A stretch of DNA of 64,000 nucleotides from Georgenia daeguensis. Its GTDB lineage: Bacteria; Actinomycetota; Actinomycetes; Actinomycetales; Actinomycetaceae. Location: NCBI RefSeq assembly GCF_039537705.1, contig NZ_BAABBA010000011.1, forward strand, positions 1 through 64,000, given 5' to 3'. Each line of letters opens with the position of its first letter. Positions within the stretch are counted from its first letter, which is position 1. Under the pieces are notes generated by a model, which saw only the letters and a program-made list of their open reading frames with translations, was not told where the DNA came from and did not search any database. Of the stretch, positions 1 through 8,493 are shown in pieces. A program made the position numbers and the translations under genes.

Positions 1-118
1 GAATGGCCCTACCGAGGCGATGAACGGCCGACTCGAGCACCTGCGCGGCTCCGCCCTCGGCTTCCGCAACCTCACCAACTACATCGCCCGATCACTCCTC
101 GAGGCCGGCGGATTCAGA

Positions 119-127
119 CCCCGACTA
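119..127. repeat. Target-site duplication, left copy
   Basis: CCCCGACTA directly left of the IS256 element. The identical 9-mer recurs at 1562-1570. Joining the two flanks through one copy restores the ISL3 transposase frame. Confidence 0.9.
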
Positions 128-1561
128 GTGGTGTCCGGCAGAGTGGTGTATCGGTAGCACGGTGAGCGTGTCGTCATAGACGAGTGCGGTCACCGCGTGA
201 TCCTTCGAGTGATCTCTCACAACCGACTCGAAGAGGACCTACAGCGATGACCGCACCTTCCAGTATCGACCCTGCCCGCTTCCTGCACGAGCACCTCGCC
301 CAGGCATCCCCCGACCTGATGCGGGACATGCTCGCGACGTTCATCAACGCCCTGCTCTCGGCCGAGGCCGACGCCGTGTGCGGGGCGGGCTACCGCGAGG
401 TGTCCGAGGCCCGGGCGAACCGTCGCAACGGCTACCGCCACCGCGAGCTGGACACCCGGGTCGGCACCGTCGACGTGGCGATCCCGAAACTGCGCCAGGG
501 CAGCTACTTCCCCGAGTGGCTCCTGCAGCGCCGCCGGCGGGCCGAGGCGGCCCTGACGTCCGTGGTGGCCACCTGCTACCTCCTCGGGGTCTCCACGAGG
601 CGGATGGACAAGCTGGTCCAGACCCTCGGCATCACGGGACTGAGCAAGTCCCAGGTCTCCGAGATGGCCAAGGACCTCGACGCCCAGGTGAACGACTTCC
701 GCACCCGCCCGCTGGACGCCGGCCCGTACACCTTCCTGGCCGCGGACGCGTTGACGATGAAGGTGCGCGAGGGCGGGCGGGTCATCAACGTCTCGGTGAT
801 GGTGGCCACCGGGGTCAACAACGACGGCCACCGCGAGGTCCTCGGCGTCCAGGTCGCCACCGGCGAGACCGGCGCCGGGTGGCTGGCCTTCTTCCGCGAC
901 CTTCTCGCCCGCGGCCTGACCGGCGTGGCGCTGGTGACCTCCGACGCCCACGCCGGCCTGGTGGAGGCGATCGCCGCGACCCTGCCCGGGGCGGCCTGGC
1001 AGCGGTGCCGCACCCACTACGCCGCCAACCTCATGGCCACCACCCCGAAGGCGTCCTGGCCGGCCGTGAAGGCCATGCTGCACTCGGTCTACGAGCAGGC
1101 CGACGCCAAGGCCGTCCAGGCCCAGTTCGACAAGCTGCTCGACTCCGTGACCGACCGGCTCCCGAAGGTCGCCGAGCACCTCGAGGCCGCCCGCGCCGAC
1201 ATCCTCGCCTTCACCGCGTTCCCCCAGGCCATCTGGCGCCAGATCTGGTCCAACAACCCCAACGAGCGCCTCAACCGCGAGATCCGCCCGCCGCACCGAC
1301 GTCGTCGGCATCTTCCCCGACCGCGACAGCATCATCCGCCTCGTCGGCGCGGTCCTGGCCGAGCAGCACGACGAATGGGCCGAGGGCCGCCGCTACCTCG
1401 GCCTCGACGTCCTGGCCAAGTCCCGCCTGACCCTCCTCACCGATACCGACCCCAAGGAGGTCACCACCGAGCCTCTCGCCGCCATCAGCGCCTGACCCGA
1501 CAACGAAGGATCACCGAACCGGAGATCACCGGACCGATACACCACTCCCGCGGACTTGACC
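128..1561 (+). mobile_element. IS256-family insertion sequence inside the ISL3 element
   Basis: About 1.43 kb, the usual size of the family. The ends carry inverted repeats: 133-155 (GTCCGGCAGAGTGGTGTATC...) and 1533-1555 (on the minus strand GTCCGCGGGAGTGGTGTATC...) match at 20 of 23 positions. The element is flanked by the 9-bp direct repeat CCCCGACTA at 119-127 and 1562-1570, a size typical for IS256 insertions. The exact outer ends are uncertain by one or two bases because of the C run at 1560-1565. It holds one transposase gene with a frameshift. Confidence 0.9.
247..1495 (+). pseudogene. IS256-family (mutator) transposase with one frameshift
   Basis: A DDE transposase of about 415 residues once the frame is restored, the usual family length. 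The first acidic residue is in FLAADALTMKV, the second in LVTSDAHAGLV, and the glutamate is in NNPNERLNREIR, all in the intact part. After NERLNREIR (about 1289) the frame shifts. Removing one C from the CCC run at 1287-1289 gives EIRRRTDVVGIFPDRDSIIR and continues to DPKEVTTEPLAAISA with a stop at 1493-1495. The ATG at 247 was chosen because it begins the conserved N-terminus; longer upstream readings are not family sequence. The shift removes about 70 C-terminal residues, so the enzyme is probably inactive. A base-calling error in the C run is the alternative. Confidence 0.85.
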
Positions 1562-1570
1562 CCCCGACTA
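1562..1570. repeat. Target-site duplication, right copy
   Basis: CCCCGACTA directly right of the IS256 element, the partner of 119-127. Confidence 0.9.
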
Positions 1571-1591
1571 CACCCTCAATTCTGAAGAGCC

Positions 1592-2360
1592 CGTAATGTT
1601 GACGTAGGTTCATTTGATCTGTGACGCGGCCCGCAAATGATACGCGTTCTCGGAGGCCAAGTACCTCGGCCTTGGCCTTGAGTTCATCTAACATGGGACC
1701 GTCGCCAATAAACTTCAGCCTGCCCAGGCTCGGTTCAATATGAAGCGCTCTCGCATAGCCCTCGAGTAGCAGATTAGGCTTCTTCTGTGGTACGAGCCTT
1801 CCGCTGTAAACCACGTCGGGACCTGTAGATGTGATTGGAAGCATGTTCGCAGATGGGGCGATTGCATTGGGAGCAACGTACACATTTAGACCCGGCTCGG
1901 CTGAGCGTAGCTCGTCAGCTTGAGTGTGCGTATATGTGACTACATTGCGGCCCAGTCGGCGCATGAGACTGCGAAGCGCGTCGCTGCGCGCCTGCCGGCC
2001 GGCTCGAGGCCATGCGTGCCCCCACATAAGAGATGGCTTACGTGCAAGTCGGCGGAGGACGAGCGTTGTCCAGGTGCTTGCGATTCTTGGGTTCAGCTCG
2101 AGTATCGCTAAGTCAGATGCGGTACATGCCCGTACGACGCCGATTTGCCAGAGGGCGCGGCGGCCAAATAAGTATCGATTCCGCACATACTTAATTTCAC
2201 TTCCCGTCACCTCTGTAGTGACAGTAGGGTCAAGTTGGGCGTCCCCGATCAAGAAGGTGTATTGAAGGTCCTGCGCCGTTTGCCGGCGAACTAGCTCGTC
2301 TAGGAAGGGTTGCCTGTAAGCAGGCATTCCGCTGTACTGGAGTGTGATGCGTTTGGGCAT
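1592..2360 (-). pseudogene. GT4-type glycosyltransferase, 3' end lost to the ISL3 insertion
   Basis: About 256 residues of a glycosyltransferase of the GT-B fold, starting MPKRITLQYSG. The start of the nucleotide-sugar domain is visible: VVYSGRLVPQKKPNLLLEGY and FIGDGPMLDELKAKAEVLGL, followed by VSFAGRV. The sequence breaks at RVTDQMNLRQHY, and the following residues (GLFRI...) are encoded by the ISL3 end. Intact relatives have roughly 100 more residues carrying the conserved E-x7-E region, so sugar-nucleotide binding is probably lost. It lies 20 bp downstream of the acetyltransferase on the same strand, so it was one exopolysaccharide operon. It would have added one sugar to the lipid-linked repeat unit at the cytoplasmic face. 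Confidence 0.8.
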
Positions 2361-2380
2361 AATGACGCCAACCTTGTTTG

Positions 2381-2953
2381 CTATACGGCCTTAGGGGCAA
2401 GAACGAGTTGTCCTGCTGGCACGGATTTGGTCACCAGTGCGGTCGCACCTATTACTGCTTGCTGCCCGATTGTCACACCGCGCAAAATCGTGGCACGAGC
2501 GGCCACCCAGACCTCATCTTCAATGGAAATCGAAGCATTGTCAAACTCGAAGGTCGGCGAATCCATCTGATGGCTGCCGGTGCAAATCAATACGTCTTGC
2601 GAGATGCACACGTTGGAGCCGATTGTCACCGGTTCCAGGTTGAGGATCCATGCACCCTCACCGATCCAACTGTTGTCGCCGACGTGCAGTTTCCAAGGCC
2701 AGTGAATGCGGACGCGGTGGCGTATGAGAGCATTCGCGCCAATCGTGGCGCCGAAGGCACGCAAGATCGCGATACGGAGTCTACGGGGGCACCACCACCT
2801 GGTGAACACTGCGCCCGACGTAAGCAACCAAAGAACTTGAATCGCCTTCGATCGCCCCTTATCGTAACCGGCACCCGTGAAACCCGCGAGGTCCCTTTGG
2901 ACTGTGGGTCCTTTATCCTGGGTGCTCATGGGTAATCGCCCCTCACTACTCAT
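2381..2953 (-). CDS. WcaF-like left-handed beta-helix O-acetyltransferase
   Basis: 190 residues. Hexapeptide repeats fill residues 65-185 (IGANALIRHRV, VGDNSWIGEGAWI, IGSNVCISQDVLI, IEDEVWVAARATI, IGQQAVIGATALV), the left-handed beta-helix of CoA-dependent acyltransferases. The segment ICTGSHQMDSPTF has the catalytic-type histidine of the colanic-acid acetyltransferase (WcaF) group. It probably O-acetylates a sugar of the exopolysaccharide repeat unit in the cytoplasm. The start at 2953 is supported by AAGGAG eight bases upstream; an inner ATG at 2929 is possible. It heads a minus-strand pair with the truncated glycosyltransferase and is divergent from the cluster starting at 3494. Confidence 0.8.
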   Translation of the reverse strand: MSSEGRLPMSTQDKGPTVQRDLAGFTGAGYDKGRSKAIQVLWLLTSGAVFTRWWCPRRLRIAILRAFGATIGANALIRHRVRIHWPWKLHVGDNSWIGEGAWILNLEPVTIGSNVCISQDVLICTGSHQMDSPTFEFDNASISIEDEVWVAARATILRGVTIGQQAVIGATALVTKSVPAGQLVLAPKAV

Positions 2954-3493
2954 GCGGTTTGCTCCTTGGTGGCTGTTGACGGGCAGCAGCTGAAAGACTA
3001 TGTCGGTACGCCGACCGGCCGGGGAAGACCAGTCCCGTCCGCGAAGAAGTCACTAAGTGGTCGCCCTTCGTGCAGTCCGAAGGGTACGCGATTGTGTGGC
3101 GGGCAGGCCTGGTTAGCCGGTGAGGGGGACCGGGAGGTGAGATTCAGGCCTCAGGCGTCGTGCCGTAAGATCGGTGTGGCAAGGCGACCCGGGGTTCGTC
3201 GATCGACGCTGTTCACTAGGGCGCCGAGCATTCGATGCCACCATGGCGCCCGGCTGCGACCGCTGACGCGCCGATGCATTACCCGTGGGACGTCCGCATT
3301 GTCGCGAAGGCTTAAGCGGCCGTTTGTGGGAGACTGTTCGTGTGCCGACACTACTGGTTGAAACGGGGCGGAGCGGTATGCAAGGCCGCCTCTCCTTGCC
3401 TAGCATAAATGGCATGTGCGCGACTGTGAATCGCTGATCACTAAAGGGAATGCCGCCCTGCAAAGATTGGGTGGTGTATAGGTGGAGATGCGC
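2954..3493. other. 540-bp intergenic region between divergent exopolysaccharide genes
   Basis: No open frame here resembles a protein family, and the sequence is less GC-rich than the main genome. It must hold promoters for both directions. One small hairpin is visible (CCCTTCG at 3064-3070 pairing with CGAAGGG at 3078-3084). An AT-rich stretch TAGCATAAATGG near 3401-3412 could hold a -10 element for the rightward operon, but no convincing -35 was found. The region may be a remnant of deleted genes. Confidence 0.5.
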
Positions 3494-4759
3494 GTGAAAA
3501 GAAAGCCGCTGTCCGTCGTGCTGGCAACTGCCTACTACGCGCCGGAACCAACGGGGAACGCACCGTACGCTGCAGGGTTAGCCAGAGGGCTGGCTGCGCG
3601 TGGTCATAATGTAAGTGTATTGACTTCGTTCCCGCATTACCCCGAGTGGCGTGTCGCTCCAGGGGTTCCGCGAAGACGTACGGAGACCATTGATGGCGTG
3701 AGCGTCGTCCGGGTACGTTCATACGTACCGTCTAAACCCAACGCCCTTACGCGCGTCGTGTACGAGTCTCTTCTCGGTCTTAGAGTATCCGTTTGTCGGT
3801 GGAGTAGTCCTGATGTTGTTGTGGCTCTCAGTCCAGCACTATTGACCACGGGTATAGTTGGCGCTCGAGTGCGCATCCAGCGCTCGCGTCCGGCGCTCGG
3901 TATATGGGTGCAGGACCTCTATACCAATGGTGTGATCGAAACTGCAGGTCGTTCGGGACGGATCGGCAACCTCGCCGCGGCCATAGAGGGCGGAATTCTC
4001 CGTCCGGCCGACGGAATTGCTGTAATCCACGATCGATTCCGCCGGTTCGTCGTTGACGCTCTAGGAGTCCCGGGCGAAAGAGTACGCACCATCCGTAACT
4101 GGTCGCATGTCGCGCCCCCACGTGAGATCGATGTCAAGAAAGTTCGGAGCGCTCTTGGCTGGAGCAGTGACGTGACGATCGTGCTTCATGCCGGCAATAT
4201 GGGCGCCAAGCAAGGGTTGAGCAACGTCATTGATGCGGCACGGGCTGCTGATCGCCTGAGCGCTCCAATCAAATTTGTTCTCCTAGGAGACGGCAACCAG
4301 CGGGAGAGTCTCCAGCGCGAGGCGGACGGTTCGTCGCGCGTTGAGTTCATCAGACCACTTCCCGATGCGGAGTATGCCGCAGCATTGCGGGCCGCAGATA
4401 TTTTACTCGTGAACGAGCGTCCTGGCTTGAACGAATCCGCTGTGCCTAGCAAGCTGACGTCCTACTACTCGAGTGGTCGACCCGTCCTTGCAGCCGTTGG
4501 CGTCGGAAGCATCACCGCTCAGGAGATTGAATCGTCTGCCGCCGGCGTCGTGGTGCCTGCCGGTGACCCGGAGGCTCTTGTCCAAGCAGCAATCCAGCTG
4601 CGTAACCGACCAGGAGTCTCGGATACCCTCGGAGCGAGCGGACGTGCCTTTGCCAAGCGAGAGCTGTCCGAGCAGGCCGCCATCGAAAAGTTCGAGGACT
4701 GGCTGTACTGGCTGATGGAAGCCCGACGGGCAAACCGTCGGGGGACGAAGGGGGCGTAG
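3494..4759 (+). CDS. WbuB/WcaI-like GT4 glycosyltransferase
   Basis: About 421 residues. The N-terminal acceptor domain carries YYAPEPTGNAPYAAGLARGLAARGH and TSFPHYPEW, typical of the WcaI/WbuB branch of GT4, which often transfers fucose or N-acetylfucosamine. The donor domain has VLHAGNMGAKQGLSNVIDAA, FVLLGDGNQRESL and NESAVPSKLTSYYSSGRPVLA, the last being the usual sugar-nucleotide site. The start is chosen at GTG 3494 because GGAG (3484-3487) lies six bases upstream; GTG 3482 and ATG 3488 are in frame but poorly spaced. It overlaps gmd by one base (TAGTG), so transfer of GDP-linked fucose is a fair guess. Base composition is clearly AT-richer than genes beyond 9 kb, suggesting transfer. 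Confidence 0.8.
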   Translation: MKRKPLSVVLATAYYAPEPTGNAPYAAGLARGLAARGHNVSVLTSFPHYPEWRVAPGVPRRRTETIDGVSVVRVRSYVPSKPNALTRVVYESLLGLRVSVCRWSSPDVVVALSPALLTTGIVGARVRIQRSRPALGIWVQDLYTNGVIETAGRSGRIGNLAAAIEGGILRPADGIAVIHDRFRRFVVDALGVPGERVRTIRNWSHVAPPREIDVKKVRSALGWSSDVTIVLHAGNMGAKQGLSNVIDAARAADRLSAPIKFVLLGDGNQRESLQREADGSSRVEFIRPLPDAEYAAALRAADILLVNERPGLNESAVPSKLTSYYSSGRPVLAAVGVGSITAQEIESSAAGVVVPAGDPEALVQAAIQLRNRPGVSDTLGASGRAFAKRELSEQAAIEKFEDWLYWLMEARRANRRGTKGA

Positions 4760-5802
4760 TGAGCAAGCGCGCGTTGATCACCGGGATCACAGGGCAGGAC
4801 GGCTCGTACTTGGCCGAACTGCTGCTCGGCAAGGGATACGAGGTTCACGGTCTGATCCGTCGTGCATCGACGTTCAATACGTCACGGATTGACCACCTGT
4901 ACCAGGACCCACACGAGCCGGAGGCGCGGATGTTCCTCCACTACGGGGACCTCTCTGATGGTGCACGCCTCGTCACCTTGCTCAACGAGGTGAAGCCGGA
5001 TGAGGTTTACAACCTCGCCGCGCAGTCACACGTACGTGTGAGCTTCGAGGAGCCGGAGCACACCGGTGACACGACCGGTGTTGGAGCCATGCGCCTGCTC
5101 GAAGCCGTGCGTATGAGCGGGATTCATTGCCGGTACTACCAGGCGTCAAGCTCTGAGATGTTCGGTGCGACCCCCCCGCCGCAGAACGAGGAGACCCCCT
5201 TCTATCCGCGGTCCCCGTATGGTGCGGCCAAGGTCTACGCCTACTGGGTGACGAAGAACTACCGCGAGGCGTACGACATGTTCGCGGTCAACGGGATCCT
5301 CTTCAACCACGAGTCGCCGCGTCGCGGCGAGACCTTCGTGACCCGCAAGATCACCCGTGCGGTCGCCCGCATCAAGGCCGGTCTCGACCAGCACGTCTAT
5401 CTCGGCAACCTTGACTCCATCCGCGACTGGGGCTATGCGCCGGAGTATGTCGAGGGAATGTGGCGCATGCTTCAGGCAGATAAGCCCGATGACTACGTCC
5501 TCGCCACCGGTGGCAACTTCACCGTGCGGGACTTCGTCGTCACCGCGTTCGAGCACGCCGGTCTCGACTGGGAGAAGCACGTCCGCTTCGACGAGCGTTA
5601 CCTGCGTCCCACCGAGGTCGATGCGCTCATCGGCGACGCCTCCAAGGCGCAGCGCCAACTCGGCTGGAAGGCCACCGTTCAGACGGATGAGCTGGCTCGC
5701 ATCATGGTCGACGCCGACATCCAGGTCCTCGAGCACGCGGGCCGTCCGTGGATCGACACGCCGGCTCTGCCCGACTGGTCAGCTCCGGTGGCGGCGCGCT
5801 GA
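4759..5802 (+). CDS. gmd: GDP-mannose 4,6-dehydratase
   Basis: 347 residues, full length. It converts GDP-D-mannose to GDP-4-keto-6-deoxy-D-mannose in the cytoplasm, the first step to GDP-L-fucose. It is an extended short-chain dehydrogenase: the NADP-binding GITGQDGSY is at residues 9-17, the serine-glutamate pair is in SSSEMFG (about 130-136), and the YxxxK pair is Y154 and K158 in SPYGAAK. NHESPRRGETFVTRKITRA is a hallmark of this family. GTG start overlapping the previous stop, with AAGGGGG upstream. The stop overlaps the next ATG (TGATG), so the two pathway enzymes are translationally coupled. Confidence 0.97.
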   Translation: MSKRALITGITGQDGSYLAELLLGKGYEVHGLIRRASTFNTSRIDHLYQDPHEPEARMFLHYGDLSDGARLVTLLNEVKPDEVYNLAAQSHVRVSFEEPEHTGDTTGVGAMRLLEAVRMSGIHCRYYQASSSEMFGATPPPQNEETPFYPRSPYGAAKVYAYWVTKNYREAYDMFAVNGILFNHESPRRGETFVTRKITRAVARIKAGLDQHVYLGNLDSIRDWGYAPEYVEGMWRMLQADKPDDYVLATGGNFTVRDFVVTAFEHAGLDWEKHVRFDERYLRPTEVDALIGDASKAQRQLGWKATVQTDELARIMVDADIQVLEHAGRPWIDTPALPDWSAPVAAR

Positions 5803-6773
5803 TGGCGGTCTCCTACACGCCATCGCCGCTGGACCGGGACGCCACCTTCTACGTCGCGGGCCACCGCGGCCTCGTTGGCTCCGCCGTCTGGCGGAACCTT
5901 GAGGCGAACGGATTCTCGAACCTCGTCGGTCGTCGGTCGAACGAGCTCGACCTGCGGAACCGCGACGCGGTCTTTGAGTTCTTCGCCGAGACGCGTCCGC
6001 GCTACGTGGTGCTCGCCGCGGCCAAGGTGGGTGGCATCCTCGCGAACGACACCTACCCGGTCGACTTCCTGTCCGAGAACCTGCAGATTCAGACGAGCGT
6101 TCTCGACGCGGCCCTGAAGTACGACGTCGAGCGGGTGCTGTTCCTCGGCTCGTCCTGCATTTACCCGAAGTACGCGGCGCAGCCCATCCGAGAGGACTCT
6201 CTTCTTACGGGCCACCTCGAGCCGACCAACGATGCCTACGCCATCGCGAAGATCGCCGGCATCATGCACATCCAGTCGGTGCGCAAGCAGTACGGCAGGC
6301 CATGGATCTCGGCCATGCCGACGAACCTTTACGGTCCTGGCGACAACTTCTCGCCGACAGGGTCGCACGTGATGCCGGCCATGATCCGCCGGTACGATGA
6401 GGCGCGCGCCTCCGGTGCGCCCAAGGTCACCAACTGGGGCAGCGGCACGCCCCGGCGCGAGTTCCTCCACGTCGACGACATGGCGTCCGCCTGCCTGCAC
6501 CTCCTAGAGCACTTCGACGGTCCGGTGCAGGTCAACGTCGGCACCGGCGAGGACGTCACCATAAAGGAGCTCGCGGAGATCGTGGCCGATGCTGTCGGTT
6601 ATGTGGGCGAGATCGAATGGGACACCTCCAAGCCTGACGGTACTCCGCGCAAGCTGCTGGACATCTCTCAGCTGCGAGAGACGGGATGGAGCCCAGAAAT
6701 TTCGCTTCAGGATGGAATTCACTCCACAGTCCAGTGGTTTAGGGAGAATCACAGCAAAATTCGGCTGAAGTAG
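5802..6773 (+). CDS. fcl: GDP-L-fucose synthase
   Basis: 323 residues. A bifunctional 3,5-epimerase/4-reductase that makes GDP-L-fucose from the product of Gmd using NADPH. The nucleotide motif GHRGLVGSAVWR lies near the N-terminus. The active-site SSCIYPKYAAQPI and the YxxxK motif in NDAYAIAKIAG are intact, as is MPTNLYGPGDNF. The ATG at 5802 shares its A with the gmd stop; an upstream in-frame start at 5748 would put the frame inside gmd and is unlikely. Codon use is more GC-rich than in the first part of the cluster, up to about 6.6 kb, where AT content rises again. Confidence 0.97.
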   Translation: MAVSYTPSPLDRDATFYVAGHRGLVGSAVWRNLEANGFSNLVGRRSNELDLRNRDAVFEFFAETRPRYVVLAAAKVGGILANDTYPVDFLSENLQIQTSVLDAALKYDVERVLFLGSSCIYPKYAAQPIREDSLLTGHLEPTNDAYAIAKIAGIMHIQSVRKQYGRPWISAMPTNLYGPGDNFSPTGSHVMPAMIRRYDEARASGAPKVTNWGSGTPRREFLHVDDMASACLHLLEHFDGPVQVNVGTGEDVTIKELAEIVADAVGYVGEIEWDTSKPDGTPRKLLDISQLRETGWSPEISLQDGIHSTVQWFRENHSKIRLK

Positions 6774-6947
6774 TTACCTGTCGTTGTGGCAGGCGGATTA
6801 CTCGCCGGCCACGGTTGGGTAGGTCCGCGTCGGCCGTCCATTACTTTTGCGACACTACTTCACCGGACGGGCCCGACCGATAGCGGGGTCAGGTATGAAC
6901 CATTCTGTCGCCGCTACGATCGGGCTTCGGTTCGAGAGGTACAAAAC

Positions 6948-6952
6948 AGGAG
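6948..6952 (+). promoter_or_regulatory. Ribosome binding site deciding the start at 6961
   Basis: AGGAG eight bases before GTG 6961. The in-frame alternatives TTG 6847 and ATG 6895 have no comparable site, so this sets the start of the glycosylphosphotransferase. Confidence 0.7.
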
Positions 6953-6960
6953 ATCATCGA

Positions 6961-8448
6961 GTGGGCACCACGGACGAAACGCTTCCCGCGCGACGCATCT
7001 GGCCCGATGAGCCGTTGAGGACCCGTCGAGCTAACGCTCCGTGGTACGAGAAGTACAGGTTCGCGATATTCGTGACCGACCTGGCCATGATCGTGGTTGC
7101 CCTGCTCACAGCGCAGTACACGAAGTTCGGTGCGTCCGAGGGGGTCGTCACAGTCGGCCCGCAAGTGTTCTCCTATGAGGCCGTCGGGGTAGCAGTCGAA
7201 TTAATCTGGGTTTTTTCACTCACGGTGACAGAGTCCAGGAGTAAGCGCGTAGTGGGATCAGGGCTGGAAGAGTACCGTCGGGTGCTCAACGGAACGCTTC
7301 TCGCCTTCGGCATCGTGGCCATTGCTTCGTACCTGTTCAAGATTGAACTCTCCCGATTTTACTTCGTGACGGCAATGCCCATCGGGCTCGTTCTACTGCT
7401 TCTCGGCAGGATGCTATGGCGTATGTACCTGTCCTCTGTGCGACGGAACGGTAGGGCAGCGACGGGGACGGTGCTGGTGGGTGAGCGCGACGAGGTGCTG
7501 ACCGCGCTGAAGGACATGCGCCGCCAGCCTCAGTCTGGTTACAAGCCAGTAGCAGTTGCGATCGTGGGACCGGATTCCGGTCCCGAAAACGACCCACTGC
7601 TTCAAGGGTTGCCGCGCGTCGAGCGCGATGAGTTAGCTGGAATTGCTCGTGATCCGCGATTGGGTGCCGTAATGATCGCGGGTGGCATATCACGGCGAGA
7701 GGTTCGGGACCTTGCGTGGGACCTCGAGAACTCCTCGGTGGAACTAATTCTAGTCTCTCGCCTTACAGACGTTGCCGGGCCCCGGATGCACGTTAGTCCG
7801 GTAGATGGGCTGCCGATGGTCCACGTCGACTTGCCGCAGTACACGGGCTTCAATTTTGTAGCCAAGCGATCAATGGATATTTTGTTTGCGGCCGCTGTGT
7901 TGGTGGCGCTCGCCCCCGTGTTTGCGCTCGTCGCCTTAGCGATCAAGCTTGATGATCGTGGGCCGGTCATATTCCGGCAGGAACGAATTGGTCAGTATGG
8001 TAAACCGTTCACGATCCATAAATTTAGAACTATGGCGATTGACGCTGAGGCGCGCATCGCGGATCTCATCGCCAAGCAGGGTGGCACAGCGTTACTCTTC
8101 AAAATGAAGAATGACCCGCGAATTACGCGTGTGGGCCATTTCCTGCGGAAGTACTCGATCGACGAGTTGCCCCAATTTTGGGACGTTCTAATGGGGACAA
8201 TGAGCGTCGTGGGGCCGCGGCCTCAGGTATTGCGAGAGGTCGAGCAGTACGAGCAGCACGTGCACCGCCGACTGCTCACAAAGCCCGGAATCACCGGCCT
8301 TTGGCAGGTTAGTGGACGCTCCGAACTCTCGATTGAAGAGAGTGTCCGCCTTGATTTGCGCTATGTCGAGAATTGGTCAATCAGCGGTGACATAGTCTTG
8401 ATCCTCAAGACTATTCGAGCAGTGCTGCGCCCCGACGGGGCCTACTGA
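6961..8448 (+). CDS. Polyprenyl glycosylphosphotransferase (WbaP/CpsE type)
   Basis: About 495 residues. It transfers a sugar-1-phosphate from a nucleotide sugar to undecaprenyl phosphate, the first committed step of repeat-unit assembly at the inner face of the membrane. Four N-terminal membrane segments lie around residues 30-160 (for example FAIFVTDLAMIVVALLTAQY). A Rossmann-like middle region follows, then a hydrophobic re-entrant segment near SMDILFAAAVLVALAPVFALVAL. The catalytic C-terminal domain has FRQERIGQYGKPFTIHKFRTM, KYSIDELPQFWDVLMG, MSVVGPRPQ and KPGITGLWQVSGRS, all diagnostic. The start follows the AGGAG at 6948. Expressed in the direction of gmd-fcl, about 190 bp downstream. 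The low-GC stretches resemble the 3.5-4.7 kb gene. Confidence 0.93.
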   Translation: MGTTDETLPARRIWPDEPLRTRRANAPWYEKYRFAIFVTDLAMIVVALLTAQYTKFGASEGVVTVGPQVFSYEAVGVAVELIWVFSLTVTESRSKRVVGSGLEEYRRVLNGTLLAFGIVAIASYLFKIELSRFYFVTAMPIGLVLLLLGRMLWRMYLSSVRRNGRAATGTVLVGERDEVLTALKDMRRQPQSGYKPVAVAIVGPDSGPENDPLLQGLPRVERDELAGIARDPRLGAVMIAGGISRREVRDLAWDLENSSVELILVSRLTDVAGPRMHVSPVDGLPMVHVDLPQYTGFNFVAKRSMDILFAAAVLVALAPVFALVALAIKLDDRGPVIFRQERIGQYGKPFTIHKFRTMAIDAEARIADLIAKQGGTALLFKMKNDPRITRVGHFLRKYSIDELPQFWDVLMGTMSVVGPRPQVLREVEQYEQHVHRRLLTKPGITGLWQVSGRSELSIEESVRLDLRYVENWSISGDIVLILKTIRAVLRPDGAY

Positions 8449-8469
8449 GCGCACGAAGGCGCCCTGCCT

Positions 8470-8487
8470 CGCTGTTTCATCACAGCG
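8470..8487. terminator. Small hairpin between convergent genes
   Basis: CGCTGT (8470-8475) and ACAGCG (8482-8487) pair around a 6-base loop in the 45-bp gap between the glycosylphosphotransferase and manA. It is short and has no T run, so it is a weak candidate. Confidence 0.35.
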
Positions 8488-8493
8488 GCGCTG

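Larger units (their letters stand above)
2..1585 (+). pseudogene. ISL3-family transposase, C-terminal part, split by IS256
   Basis: ISL3 transposases are DDE enzymes that move their own element by cut-and-paste. Only about 42 C-terminal residues are in the window, and they are broken after the codons for GGFRPRL at 127. If 128-1561 plus one copy of the 9-bp duplication are removed, the frame reads on as RPRLHPQF and stops at 1583-1585, which is the normal end for this family. As it stands, translation would run into the IS256 end and stop at 155-157, so the last four residues are replaced. Whether the element still transposes cannot be judged because the rest lies outside the window. Confidence 0.85.
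1..1591 (+). mobile_element. ISL3-family element, right end (interrupted by IS256)
   Basis: Only the right end is in the window. Positions 2-127 encode the conserved ISL3 transposase C-terminus (NGPTEAMNGRLEHLRG, then FRNLTNYIARSLLEAGGF). The reading frame resumes after the IS256 element at 1562 and ends at a TGA at 1583-1585. The terminal sequence at 1576-1591, read on the minus strand, starts GGCTCTTCAGAATTG, the usual type of ISL3 terminal repeat. The left end lies outside the window, so the 8-bp target duplication cannot be checked. The element lies against, and truncates, the glycosyltransferase at 1592-2360. Confidence 0.85.

Noticed and set aside
1283..1295. Programmed frameshifting in the IS256 transposase
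   Set aside because: IS256 transposases are normally single-frame, and the CCC run lacks a slippery heptamer and following structure; a mutation or sequencing error is simpler.
217..1335. 372-residue minus-strand frame across the IS256 transposase
   Set aside because: It is the antisense of a gene with clear DDE transposase motifs and has only Gly/Val/Glu-rich low-complexity sequence.
2378..3361. Plus-strand frames around the acetyltransferase and in the 2.95-3.49 kb gap
   Set aside because: No ribosome sites, no family features; the minus strand holds the recognisable hexapeptide-repeat enzyme.
6774..6960. A riboswitch or small gene between fcl and the glycosylphosphotransferase
   Set aside because: No conserved structure was recognised; the in-frame extension to TTG 6847 has no ribosome site.
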